Origin: WTFY01 sp026713925
Lineage (GTDB): Bacteria; Pseudomonadota; Gammaproteobacteria; UBA4575
Length of the DNA stretch: 64,000 nucleotides
Assembly: GCA_963662355.1 (NCBI GenBank)
Contig: OY759361.1
Coordinates: 62,001 to 126,000, forward strand
Reading direction: 5' to 3'
Shown: positions 33,702 through 42,513 of the stretch, one piece after another
How the letters are laid out: each line of letters starts with the position of its first letter
Numbering within the stretch: the stretch's first letter is position 1
Made by a program: the position numbers and the translations under genes
The notes under the pieces: generated by a model
Seen by the model: the letters and a program-made list of their open reading frames with translations, nothing else
What the model was told of the DNA's origin: nothing
Database searches by the model: none

Positions 33702-34795
33702 GCCCAGTGCCAAATACACCACCCGGCTTCGAGGAGGCCTGCAATCTGCGCCAGCAAGTGCGTGCTACAGGCCTGGATCCGAATTACTGGTACGCGGTTG
33801 AAGAAGTACACCGGGTGAAACCGGGGACCGTGGTCGAGATCATTTTCTGGAAACGCTCCATTGCATTATTTCGGGGGACAGATGGCTTGTTTCACGCGGT
33901 CGAGAATCGCTGTGCACATCGCCAGATCAAACTTTCCCTGGGCGAGGTGCAGGATTGCCGGCTCGTGTGCGCCTACCATGGCTGGCAGTATGACGAAAAC
34001 GGGCGCCGCGTCGATATCCTCCAAGACCGCAACGGAGGAGACCTCCCGAAACCCTCCATTAAAGCCTATCCCGTAAAGGTTCGTTACGGTCTGATCTGGC
34101 TGTTCCCCGGGAACCCGGAGCAAGCACACCTGCGCCAAATCCCGGATATTCCCGAGCTCGAGGGACCCTCGCGGTGGGCCTGCGTACCGTTAAGCTTCAC
34201 CTGGTCGGCTCACCACTCGATGGTGATCGACAACGTGAGTGATTTCACCCATGCCCATCTGCACCGCCGATATCGCCCCTTCGAAGGTGCCACCCTCACC
34301 CGTTGTGAGATTGTCGGTGACAACGTGCACCTCGCCTACGATACGCAGGTCGGGCGTGGGCGTATCTCCGGACTGTTTGTCGATCACAACCGGTTAAACA
34401 CCAATCACATGGATCTTTGCTTTCAATACCCCTATCAGTGGTCGAACACCGATGATGCGATAAAGCACTGGCTTTTTGTACTACCGGTCGATGAGCGGAC
34501 CACCCGGGTGTTCTTCTTGTTTTACTTCAAGTCGCTGAAAATACCTATGCTGCCGGTGCACATTCCCCGTTTCGCCATGACCACGGTTTTGAAGATCTCG
34601 AACCGCTTGCTCATCGGCCCCCTGCTTGACCAAGATCGCTATGCGGTCGAAGCGGAGCAGCAGGGTTACGAGAAACATTGGGACGCCCCTCCCATCGAGT
34701 TCAATCCGGTGGTAAAGGCATTCCAGAACGTAACCGTGCGCAAGTGGCAGGAATATCTGGCAAGCGAGACGAAGGACGGTAATGACGGCGTCTGA
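33698..34795 (+). CDS. sdmA: Rieske non-heme iron oxygenase, SdmA-like (sterol C-4 demethylase)
   Basis: 365 residues from GTG at 33698, overlapping the previous stop by four bases and preceded by GGGAGG at 7 nt. The Rieske centre is Cys72-x-His74 ... Cys91-x2-His94 (CAHR and CAYHGWQYD). The catalytic iron site is in IDNVSDFTHAHLHRRY, with Asp182, His185 and His189 as likely ligand or relay residues. Downstream, FVLPVDERTTRVFFLFYFKSL matches the family's end. Bacterial SdmA oxidises C-4 methyl groups of sterols stepwise using O2 and an external reductase, which is not encoded next door. Position within a CYP51 and oxidosqualene-cyclase operon makes the sterol role likely. Confidence 0.85.
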   Translation: MSPVPNTPPGFEEACNLRQQVRATGLDPNYWYAVEEVHRVKPGTVVEIIFWKRSIALFRGTDGLFHAVENRCAHRQIKLSLGEVQDCRLVCAYHGWQYDENGRRVDILQDRNGGDLPKPSIKAYPVKVRYGLIWLFPGNPEQAHLRQIPDIPELEGPSRWACVPLSFTWSAHHSMVIDNVSDFTHAHLHRRYRPFEGATLTRCEIVGDNVHLAYDTQVGRGRISGLFVDHNRLNTNHMDLCFQYPYQWSNTDDAIKHWLFVLPVDERTTRVFFLFYFKSLKIPMLPVHIPRFAMTTVLKISNRLLIGPLLDQDRYAVEAEQQGYEKHWDAPPIEFNPVVKAFQNVTVRKWQEYLASETKDGNDGV

Positions 34796-35882
34796 GTTGC
34801 ACTTTTTGTTGTCCACGCTCTCGGGCACTACCCTGCTCGAGGCGGCGGTCATGATGCTGGTGTTTTTCGGCGCTTTGTTTCTGGGATCTGTGATCCTGCC
34901 TGGACGCCGGATAGCGGGACCGGACCATGAGGGAAAGTTGCATGACTACAAGCTCAATGGTCTCGCATTGTTCCTGGTTACCGTGATTGTGGCAGGTCTC
35001 GCCCAGGTCTTTGGCTGGTTCTCTCTTTCCGTGCTGTATACCCACTTTGCCGCGTTGTTTGTGGCAACAAATGTGTTTGCATTCGCGCTTTCCGGATGGC
35101 TGTATTACCGAGCCGTCCGGACCCGGAATGCATCGCCGGGAATTTCACAGGGTTTCTTTTTTGGCGTGGAACTCAATCCGACCTGGCTCGGGGTGGATTT
35201 GAAGCTTTTCAGCTACCGCCCCTCCCTCATTGGCCTTGCGCTGTTCAACGCATCGTTTGCCGTAGTGCAGTATGAAACCTACGGTGGGCTGACCTTGGCA
35301 ATGGCGCTCTATCAGATCTTCACCTTCTTGTACGTGCTCAACTACTTCCAGTTTGAATACGGAATGACCCACACCTGGGACATGGTCAGCGAGCGCTTCG
35401 GATGGATGTTGATTTGGGGAGACTACGTGTTGGTGCCCTTTTTCTATTGCCTCGCGGGCTGGTGGCTGGTCCACGCCTCGGGGCCGATGTCTCTCATTGC
35501 CGCTGCTGCGATCATCCTGCTGTTTGCCTTCGGCTTCTGGCTCTTTCGCGGCGCCAACGAACAAAAGCACCGCTTCAAGCGTGACCCCGGCGTCACGATT
35601 TGGGGGCAACCTGCACGGTCCCTGGACGGGCGCCTGCTGGTTTCGGGATTTTGGGGCATTGGACGACATCTCAACTATACCGGCGAAATCTGTATCTACC
35701 TCGCGTTCGCCCTTACCACGGGGTTCGAATCCTGGGTGCCCTACCTGTTACCTGCGTGGTTGGCGGGTCTGTTGTGGCATCGCTCAAGACGTGATGAGCA
35801 CCGCTGCCGAACCAAGTATGGCGAGTTGTGGGGACGCTATACGCAGCGGGTGCGATATTCGATGTTGCCGTTTGTCTATTAG
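34782..35882 (+). CDS. sterol reductase of the ERG4/ERG24/DHCR7 family, probably C-14 reductase
   Basis: 366 residues, about eight to ten helices, start ATG at 34782 with AAGGA upstream and a 14-nt overlap with the Rieske gene. Family signatures are plain: FFFGVELNPTWLGVDLKLFS, then YVLNYFQFEYGMTHTWDMV and RFGWMLIWGDYVLVPFFY. The C-terminal NADPH site has LVSGFWGIGRHLNYTGE followed by RDEHRCRTKYGELWGRY and VRYSMLPFVY. Members reduce the C14, C7 or C24(28) double bond of sterol intermediates. Next to CYP51, whose product has a Delta14 bond, C-14 reduction is the simplest role. Delta7 reduction cannot be excluded. Confidence 0.88.
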   Translation: MTASELHFLLSTLSGTTLLEAAVMMLVFFGALFLGSVILPGRRIAGPDHEGKLHDYKLNGLALFLVTVIVAGLAQVFGWFSLSVLYTHFAALFVATNVFAFALSGWLYYRAVRTRNASPGISQGFFFGVELNPTWLGVDLKLFSYRPSLIGLALFNASFAVVQYETYGGLTLAMALYQIFTFLYVLNYFQFEYGMTHTWDMVSERFGWMLIWGDYVLVPFFYCLAGWWLVHASGPMSLIAAAAIILLFAFGFWLFRGANEQKHRFKRDPGVTIWGQPARSLDGRLLVSGFWGIGRHLNYTGEICIYLAFALTTGFESWVPYLLPAWLAGLLWHRSRRDEHRCRTKYGELWGRYTQRVRYSMLPFVY

Positions 35883-35890
35883 GGGCAGAA

Positions 35891-37300
35891 GTGGCACAGC
35901 GGTCTCACAGTGTGACAACCCCACATTCGCCGCAGCCCTCGCAACGGGCGGCAAAAGCCGTTCCTGAGCTTGCAGGCGGGTGGCCATTGATTGGTCATCT
36001 GCCGGATTTCCTAAAGGATCCGGTCTCGATGTTAAGCCGCGGATGGCACGAACAGGGCGAGCTCGTACGGTTCCGGCTTGGTCCCCGCGATTTTGTTCTC
36101 TTCACCGGACCCGAAGCCCACGACTTTTACTTCCGGGCGCCCGAGGATCAACTGAACGCCAAAGCCGTCTATCAGTTCACGGTGCCCATCTTTGGACGTG
36201 GCGTGGCTTACGACATCCCCCCCGAACTCATGGCCGAGCAACTGGGGTTTCTGTATCCGGCGCTGCGCGAATCTGCGATGCGCAAGTTTGCCCGCATCAT
36301 GTTCGAGGAGACGCGGCAGTTTGCCGACACCCTCGGTGAGGCCGGGGAAATCGATCTGCCGCACGCAATGAACGAGCTCACAGTCAATATCGCCAGCCAC
36401 TGCCTCATTGGAGAGGATGTCCGGGAGCAGGTGGACGCGGGTTTTGCCGAGGCTTATCACAACCTGCAAAATGGCATCAACACCCTGGGGTTTTTCCTCC
36501 CCAGGCTTCCTACCACTGCGCATCGAATCCGTGATCGGGCCCGGCAACAAGTGGCCGAGATCTTTAGCTTGACCATGACGGAACGCCGGCTCTCCGGAGC
36601 CCGGCCCGACGATTTCATGCAGACACTCATGCAGGCCCGATACACGGATGGACGCGCTTTGAGCGACGATGAGATTACCGGGATCCTGTTGACGGTGTTG
36701 TTCGCAGGCCAACACACAAGCGCGGTGCTCGCAACCTGGACCGCTCTGGAGCTCCTGAGGGCACCCTCGTACCTGGCGCGGGTAAGAGACGAAATGCAGG
36801 ACGTTTACCGCGAGGATGAAGCCATGAGTCTCGAGAGCCTCAAACGACAGGTGGTGCTCGAACACGCCGTACGCGAGTGTGAGCGGCTGCACCCGCCGCT
36901 GATCATGCTGATCCGCAAGGTACTCAAACCCTTGCATTACGGGGGCTATACCGTGCCTGCCGGCACTCTGGCAGTTGTGTCGCCGTCGGTTTCCCACCGG
37001 TTGCCGCACATATTTGCCGACCCGGAGCGGTTTTCTCCGGATCGGTTTGCCGCTCCCGCTTGCGAAGACAAACAACACCACTTTACCTTGATCGGTTTTG
37101 GCGGCGGCAAACATCGATGCATGGGGAAACATTTTGCTGTCCTGCAGCTGAAAGCGATCTGGAGCGTGCTGCTCGACCGCTTCGATTTTCATCTAGACAC
37201 AGAGATTCCTTCCCCGAATTATGGCAGCTGGGTGACGGGTCCCAAGACACCATGCAGGCTCCGCTACAGCCGCCGCTCGCAAGCAAGCATTTTTCGATGA
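35891..37300 (+). CDS. cyp51: sterol 14alpha-demethylase cytochrome P450 (CYP51)
   Basis: 469 residues from GTG at 35891, with AGGGGC just upstream and an 8-nt gap to the reductase. CYP51 signatures: the B-C region YQFTVPIFGRGVAYD (94-108), GEIDLPHAMNELTVNIASH and LIGEDVREQ. The I helix is LLTVLFAGQHTSAVLATWT with FAGQHTS at 271-277, where CYP51s keep His-Thr. ExxR is Glu329-Arg332 in ECERLHPPLIMLIR. The heme loop is FGGGKHRCMGKHFA, with Cys410 as iron ligand. It removes the 14alpha-methyl group of the cyclised sterol in three oxidations, leaving a Delta14 bond. No membrane anchor is visible, as in other bacterial CYP51s. Its electron partner is not encoded here; it ends in ATGA shared with the next gene. 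Confidence 0.95.
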   Translation: MAQRSHSVTTPHSPQPSQRAAKAVPELAGGWPLIGHLPDFLKDPVSMLSRGWHEQGELVRFRLGPRDFVLFTGPEAHDFYFRAPEDQLNAKAVYQFTVPIFGRGVAYDIPPELMAEQLGFLYPALRESAMRKFARIMFEETRQFADTLGEAGEIDLPHAMNELTVNIASHCLIGEDVREQVDAGFAEAYHNLQNGINTLGFFLPRLPTTAHRIRDRARQQVAEIFSLTMTERRLSGARPDDFMQTLMQARYTDGRALSDDEITGILLTVLFAGQHTSAVLATWTALELLRAPSYLARVRDEMQDVYREDEAMSLESLKRQVVLEHAVRECERLHPPLIMLIRKVLKPLHYGGYTVPAGTLAVVSPSVSHRLPHIFADPERFSPDRFAAPACEDKQHHFTLIGFGGGKHRCMGKHFAVLQLKAIWSVLLDRFDFHLDTEIPSPNYGSWVTGPKTPCRLRYSRRSQASIFR

Positions 37301-40300
37301 ACGGCACCACAGCCCGGCACTATGACGTAGCCATTGTTGGCGCGGGTCCGGTAGGCAGTGTGTGTGCGCTCGCTCATGCGCGAAAAGGCGCCCGAGTGGC
37401 TCTGTTCGAAGCAAGCCCCAAAGCTTCCAAACGGCTGGCTGGCGAATGGCTGCATCCGCCTGCCGTGCGGATATTGCACGATCTCGGGATAGGGTTCGAT
37501 ACGCAGCCTCACAGCACCACGGGCAAAGGATTCGTGGTGTTCCCGGAAGATGGCTCGGAGTTAATGGTGCTTCCTTATCCGGACGGATCTCATGGTTTAG
37601 CATGCGAGCATGCGGTGCTCGTCTCGCGTCTGCATGAAGCTGTCGAGAACGAGTCGAATATCGACTTTTTCCTCCCAGCGCGGGTACGCGCGGTCGAAGA
37701 CGGGCGGGTCACTTTTGCCCTTAACGGCGCCGAAAAATTCGTGACCGCCGCTCGGACTGTCGGCGCCGACGGCCGGGCCTCAATCGTGCGCAAGTCGTTG
37801 GGTTTGCCGACAAACCGGATGACCTGCTCGCGGATGGTGGGGGTTATAGTAAAAGGGGTGAATTTACCGCTGAAGGGTTATGGGCATGTGTTGCTTGGTG
37901 GACCGGGTCCAATTCTCATGTACCAGCTGGGAGAACATCGTGTCCGGGTAATCGTCGATGTCCCATTGGACCACTGGATACCCCGGGACCGGGTTGGTTT
38001 GTTGTCAGACTCGTATGCCGGCTTGTTGCCGGAAACACTCAGGCCTGGGTTTGTTGAAGCGCTGCAGGCGGGAAAATTCCACATCGCAGCCAATGAGTTG
38101 AGGCCTCGAATCACATATGGGAGTCCACATCGAGTACTTATTGGCGATGCAGCCGGGCATTACCATCCCATGACGGCAGTGGGAATGACCCTCGGTTTCG
38201 GCGATGCGCTCATGCTGGCCGAGAGCGAGAATTTTCACGACTTCACCACTAGGCGTTTCCTGGCAACCCGTGCTCCGGAGTTCCTCGCCATGGGGCTCTA
38301 CGAGGTCTTTGCTGATCATAGGGTCGAGGCAGTGGCATTAAGGCACGCGATCTACCGGAGTTGGCGGGCAAATTCCACGGCCCACAACCGGACCATAAGT
38401 TTACTCGCCTGTGAAGAAACATCGGTAACCCGTCTTAGTTTCGAGTTTAGTATAGCGGTAATTCGGGCAGTTGCCAGGCAGATACCGCGGTCCTACAACC
38501 AACTCGCTTGGCGCCGGGTCTACGACATCGTTCGTGCACTTGCTGTTCGTCTCAGGTGGCTCGTGCGTGGCGTTCAGGAGCAGCAGAAAATAAGAAACAC
38601 GGGCAAAGAAACAGATGAGCGAGCTCGAGACACGTTGGCTCACGCGTTTCTGACCTCCATGTCATCAGGAGTTGGTGACCCCCAGATCACCCGCCCGAAG
38701 GAAGTTGTGTCACTCGATGCTGGCCCTGCATTGAGAAGCGCGACTGCACGCTTGTTAAATCTCCAGGGCGAGGATGGCGCTTGGGAAGGTGAGATGGTTT
38801 GGTGTCCCATGCTCACCGCGCAATACGTGCTGCTGCACCACATTATGGAGCAGCCACTTGAATCCGGCCGGCGACGACGTGTGCTGCGCTCCTTTGAACA
38901 GACCCGTCTGGAAGGAGGCTCATGGGGGTTACACGAACACTCGCCTCCTCACCTGTTTGTAACCACCCTGGTGTACGTGGCGGCGAGATTACTTGGTATC
39001 GAGCGAGAAGACCCGTTAATCGAGCCGGCCCGGCGATTTCTGCAAGCTGAAGGGGTTATCGGTATCCCGAGTTGGGGGAAGTTCTGGCTGGCGCTCCTCA
39101 ATCTCTACGACTGGCGCGGGGTTAATGCCATTCTACCGGAACTGTATAGCTTGCCGCGCTGGATAGCGTTACATCCCTCGAACTGGTACTGCCATACCCG
39201 GCTCATCTACATGGCGATGGCGGCGATTTATCCGCATCGGTTCCAGGCACCGGTCACCTCCTCGATCGCGTCGTTACGGGAGGAGCTGTTCCCCCAGGGG
39301 TTTGCCAACATCGATTTTTCCGCGGGCCGCAATCGTTTGCGAGGCGGTGACCTCTATGCACGACCCAGTGTGTGGCTCCGGGCTGGGTATGAGTTTGCGC
39401 GATTATTCGAACGGTTCCACGGCAAACGCCTGCGCACCCGGTGTATGGAAGCGATAATCCAGCACATCAAATGGGAACTGCAAACCACCAGCCATACGAG
39501 CATCTCTCCGGTCAGCGGTCTCCTAAACATCCTTGCCTTGTGGCTGCATGACCCAGATGACACCGACTGTCGCCAGGCACTCGCGCAGCTGGATGGCTGG
39601 ATCTGGGAAGACGAAGAGCATGGAACGCGAGTCACCGGGGCGAAAAGCGCCTCGTGGGACACCGGATTCTCCCTGCAGGCGCTGGCGGCGGTACCCGGGC
39701 TTGACGGGGTTCAAAGCGCTCTTCGAACCGGAGCCGACTTCCTGTACCGGCAACAAATTGGCGCCAGCTTTGACGGGTTTCGCGAGGCTTATCGGAACGA
39801 CCCCAAAGGCGGCTGGTGTTTTGCCGGGGGATGGCATGGCTGGCCGGTGACTGATTGCACTGCAGAAGCGGTACTCGGGATTATCGCTGCCCAGCACGAG
39901 GCCGCGGACACGACAGCGCTCACCGATGCGATTCGCTTCATGTTGCGTGGTCAAAACCGTGACGGTGGTTTTGGCAGTTATGAGGCACGACGCTCCATGT
40001 TGGGGCTCGAGTGGCTGAATCCGGCCGAGATGTTTGGCGACTCGATGACCGAACATTCCTACGTCGAGTGCACCGCATCTTGCCTCGCGGCACTTGCCGC
40101 TTGCAAGGAGCACTTCCCGCAAATCACGAACCAGACGGTAATGCGCGCTATCTCACAGGCTGGCGCCTGGATTCGCCGGATCCAGGCAGGCGATGGATCG
40201 TGGCGCGGCGTATGGGGCGTTCAGTTCATCTATGGCACTTTATTCGGGGTCAGGGGTTTGCTTGCCGCCGGAGCCCGACCGGGTGATCCGGCGCTGCGCT

Positions 40301-40686
40301 TGGCTTGCCGGTGGCTGCTGGACCGCCAGCACAGGGACGGGGGATGGGGTGAGCACCACAGCGGCTGCTTGACCGGTCGATACGTTGACCACAAGGAAAG
40401 TCAGGTCATCCAAACGGCGTGGGCATTGATTGCGCTCCTCGAGGCGGGGGATTCGAGTTGGAACGCGATTTCGCGGGGCGCCCGGTATTTGCTCAACACC
40501 CAGGATGCGGATGGGTCATGGCCCAAACAAGACATGGCCGGGGTCTTTTTCCGCACGGCACTGCTGGACTACGTCCTGTATCGACAGTATTTTCCCCTGC
40601 ACGCGCTCGGTCTCTACGAGCAGCGGCGACGGATCCGGCTGGATTTGACGACCCCCGTCACCCCCGCTGTCGCCCTGGCTGGCTGA
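37297..40686 (+). CDS. squalene epoxidase-oxidosqualene cyclase fusion protein
   Basis: 1129 residues from ATG at 37297, overlapping the cyp51 stop (ATGA). Residues 8 to about 410 are a squalene monooxygenase: FAD motif GAGPVG at 15-20, RLAGEWLHPPAVRILHDLGI, and GDAAGHYHPMTAVGMTLGFG from 283, the squalene epoxidase form of the second FAD motif. A basic linker of about 110 residues follows. From about 545 it is a complete oxidosqualene cyclase: IPSWGKFWLALLNLYDW, YCHTRLIYMAM, the protonating Asp853 in DCTAE (853-857), YVECTASCLAAL, QW motifs QNRDGGFG, QHRDGGWGEH and QDADGSWPKQ, and the terminal AGVFFRTALLDYVLYRQYFP. One polypeptide would thus make 2,3-oxidosqualene and cyclise it. No stop or good internal start splits it. 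Usually these are two genes. Confidence 0.93.
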   Translation: MNGTTARHYDVAIVGAGPVGSVCALAHARKGARVALFEASPKASKRLAGEWLHPPAVRILHDLGIGFDTQPHSTTGKGFVVFPEDGSELMVLPYPDGSHGLACEHAVLVSRLHEAVENESNIDFFLPARVRAVEDGRVTFALNGAEKFVTAARTVGADGRASIVRKSLGLPTNRMTCSRMVGVIVKGVNLPLKGYGHVLLGGPGPILMYQLGEHRVRVIVDVPLDHWIPRDRVGLLSDSYAGLLPETLRPGFVEALQAGKFHIAANELRPRITYGSPHRVLIGDAAGHYHPMTAVGMTLGFGDALMLAESENFHDFTTRRFLATRAPEFLAMGLYEVFADHRVEAVALRHAIYRSWRANSTAHNRTISLLACEETSVTRLSFEFSIAVIRAVARQIPRSYNQLAWRRVYDIVRALAVRLRWLVRGVQEQQKIRNTGKETDERARDTLAHAFLTSMSSGVGDPQITRPKEVVSLDAGPALRSATARLLNLQGEDGAWEGEMVWCPMLTAQYVLLHHIMEQPLESGRRRRVLRSFEQTRLEGGSWGLHEHSPPHLFVTTLVYVAARLLGIEREDPLIEPARRFLQAEGVIGIPSWGKFWLALLNLYDWRGVNAILPELYSLPRWIALHPSNWYCHTRLIYMAMAAIYPHRFQAPVTSSIASLREELFPQGFANIDFSAGRNRLRGGDLYARPSVWLRAGYEFARLFERFHGKRLRTRCMEAIIQHIKWELQTTSHTSISPVSGLLNILALWLHDPDDTDCRQALAQLDGWIWEDEEHGTRVTGAKSASWDTGFSLQALAAVPGLDGVQSALRTGADFLYRQQIGASFDGFREAYRNDPKGGWCFAGGWHGWPVTDCTAEAVLGIIAAQHEAADTTALTDAIRFMLRGQNRDGGFGSYEARRSMLGLEWLNPAEMFGDSMTEHSYVECTASCLAALAACKEHFPQITNQTVMRAISQAGAWIRRIQAGDGSWRGVWGVQFIYGTLFGVRGLLAAGARPGDPALRLACRWLLDRQHRDGGWGEHHSGCLTGRYVDHKESQVIQTAWALIALLEAGDSSWNAISRGARYLLNTQDADGSWPKQDMAGVFFRTALLDYVLYRQYFPLHALGLYEQRRRIRLDLTTPVTPAVALAG

Positions 40687-40871
40687 AGCAGGGTGTTCTT
40701 CTAAGCCCTATACGAGTTGCATGGTGTCCCTGGTGTCTACTGCACCTTTGTATACTTTGGGATAGCGCTCAATGCTGTCCTGACCAGGAGCAACTCCCAC
40801 CTTTTCTCCAGCAGATCAAGATAGGGATGGACAGTCCTGTGGAGGATCGCGGGATCAAATACGTACTTTAT

Positions 40872-41927
40872 TCAGTCGCCCGAGCGCCGGGGTTTACGTG
40901 CCAAGAAGAAAAACATTGGAGTAAAAACACCGGACTTGCCACCTTCCACCAGCGCGTCCGCCGCCCTATTCAACAACGTGCTTACCATGGTGGTACCTTT
41001 TGGAAACATCTGCAGCCTCTCGCCAGCCTTTAACACCAGATTGGTCAAGGCGCGCCCAACCGGTGTGCGAGGAATACTCGTAAGGCTGAGATCGCGGCCC
41101 TGCAAGGCGCGGTACCAGGGCATTTTTGGATGCGATTCAGGGGCAAGGTCGCGGGCTTCCAGGAGTTCGAATCCGGCCATGCGAAATGCGGTGCAAACCT
41201 CCGAAGTGGTGGCGATATCCGGCAGCCCATTCCCTATCTCAATAACTTTCTTGATCTGCAGATGCTCTGCGTTGTGCGGATCAAACTGTTCAGTGAGACA
41301 CCACTCGTAACCTGCTACACAGGCCCCTGGACGCAGGACACGGAAGATCTCCTTGAACGCTGCTGTTTTGTCCGGTGCGTGGGGCATGGACTCGATGGCG
41401 ATGGCGCCATCGTAGCAGTCGTCACCTTCAGGTATCTGCATGTAGTCGCCGTCGATGAAGCGGCACAACGGCCGGACATCCCGGGTGTGCTCTTTCGCGC
41501 GCTCAATCTGGTAGGCGTTATTGTTGATACCGACAAAGCTAGCCCCGGAATAGCGGGTCAGCGTAACCATCGCACCCCCAACTCCGCACCCCACATCGAG
41601 TACTTGCATCCCCGGTTTCAGGGACAGCCGATCAGCAAGAAAATGCTCGTGCCTGAGCAGCGATGCCTTGAAGCTCTCGCCTCGTCTTCGGGGGGCAAAG
41701 TGAAAGGACCGACCCCATCCGAACTCGTAAAAATCGGTCACCAGGTCGTAGTAGTGATTAACGAGTATCTGGTAATGCTCTCTTCTGTGCTCCGAGCCAA
41801 CATCGTGGAGCCCGGTGTATTGATCAACGACGGATTTTATTTCATCCGGGGCGAGCCCCCCAAGGGAACGAGAACTCGATCGTTTGGTGACAGTACGCGG
41901 CGATCGATCATTTTGAGAGGTTCGCAC
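40872..41927 (-). CDS. sterol C-24 methyltransferase (ERG6/SMT type)
   Basis: 351 residues from GTG at 41927, with CTGGAG 6 nt upstream. The match to ERG6/SMT is specific, not just generic SAM binding: YYDLVTDFYEFGWGRSFHF (59-77, sterol methyltransferase region I), RHEHFLADRL, SAM motif LDVGCGVGG (110-118), FVGINNNAYQIERAKEH, IESMPHAP, FRVLRPGACVAGYEW and the end GKSGVFTPMFFFLARKP. It adds a methyl group at C-24 of a Delta24 sterol side chain. It is convergent with the cyclase gene (185-nt gap). Bacterial SMTs are rare and known mainly from uncultured lineages, so its presence here is notable. Confidence 0.92.
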   Translation of the reverse strand: MRTSQNDRSPRTVTKRSSSRSLGGLAPDEIKSVVDQYTGLHDVGSEHRREHYQILVNHYYDLVTDFYEFGWGRSFHFAPRRRGESFKASLLRHEHFLADRLSLKPGMQVLDVGCGVGGAMVTLTRYSGASFVGINNNAYQIERAKEHTRDVRPLCRFIDGDYMQIPEGDDCYDGAIAIESMPHAPDKTAAFKEIFRVLRPGACVAGYEWCLTEQFDPHNAEHLQIKKVIEIGNGLPDIATTSEVCTAFRMAGFELLEARDLAPESHPKMPWYRALQGRDLSLTSIPRTPVGRALTNLVLKAGERLQMFPKGTTMVSTLLNRAADALVEGGKSGVFTPMFFFLARKPRRSGD

Positions 41928-42513
41928 GATTTCTCCAGGAGTAGAATATTGCGGGAATAAATCAGCAGAAATGCGAGAAACGGTTACGGGCCGCCGTAGG
42001 CCCGCCAGTAGAAACTTCAGTGACCCAGTTAGTTCAGCCGCGCCTCGAGACTGACCATCCTTGCTCTGGATGTGTCTCGGGGGCTCCCTTCCTGGGCCGA
42101 ATTTCCCACTATCTCTGCAGACTTTTGGCCCCAGCTCAGCGTATCGATGCTACATGGCTAGTGTGCCAAAATCAACCTCCGGAGTTTTCCAAGGGAGTGA
42201 GCCCGAAGGTGATGATTTCGGGATCATGGGAACATGATCGTGCTCGTTATTTTCGGCTTCCATTCCGACAGCGGCTTGCAGTAAATCTGCCGACGGCCAG
42301 CCAGAATACTGAAAAAGCTCCATATCGGGCAAACCGAAACCTGACCCTACCAAAGCAACGACCATGCCCTGGTGGATGGCAAGATTTGCGGGTAGAAGTC
42401 CTGTAATCCATTTACGACAACCAGCTCCCATTTCAAGCGGATGAGGTTTTCAAAAGGGACAGACAGTACAATAGGGACCCGCGACACAGAACTATCCGTG
42501 AGGATCAAGATAC
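41928..42513. other. 586-base gap between the methyltransferase and EBP-like genes
   Basis: I find no convincing gene; frames on both strands lack family features and ribosome sites. It should contain the promoters of the two divergent neighbours. A GTGAGGAT ahead of 42514 is the probable ribosome site of the EBP-like gene. Confidence 0.5.

Noticed and set aside
39850..39870. Possibility that the cyclase is a squalene-hopene cyclase
   Set aside because: The catalytic motif is DCTAE, as in oxidosqualene cyclases, not the DxDD form of hopene cyclases, and a squalene epoxidase domain is fused to it.
40419..41033. A plus-strand frame running from the cyclase 3' end into the methyltransferase gene
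   Set aside because: It is out of frame with both true genes and composed of their shadows plus the short intergenic region.
42020..42431. Frames of about 90-130 codons on both strands in the gap before the EBP-like gene
   Set aside because: No ribosome site, no family features, and both strands are equally open.
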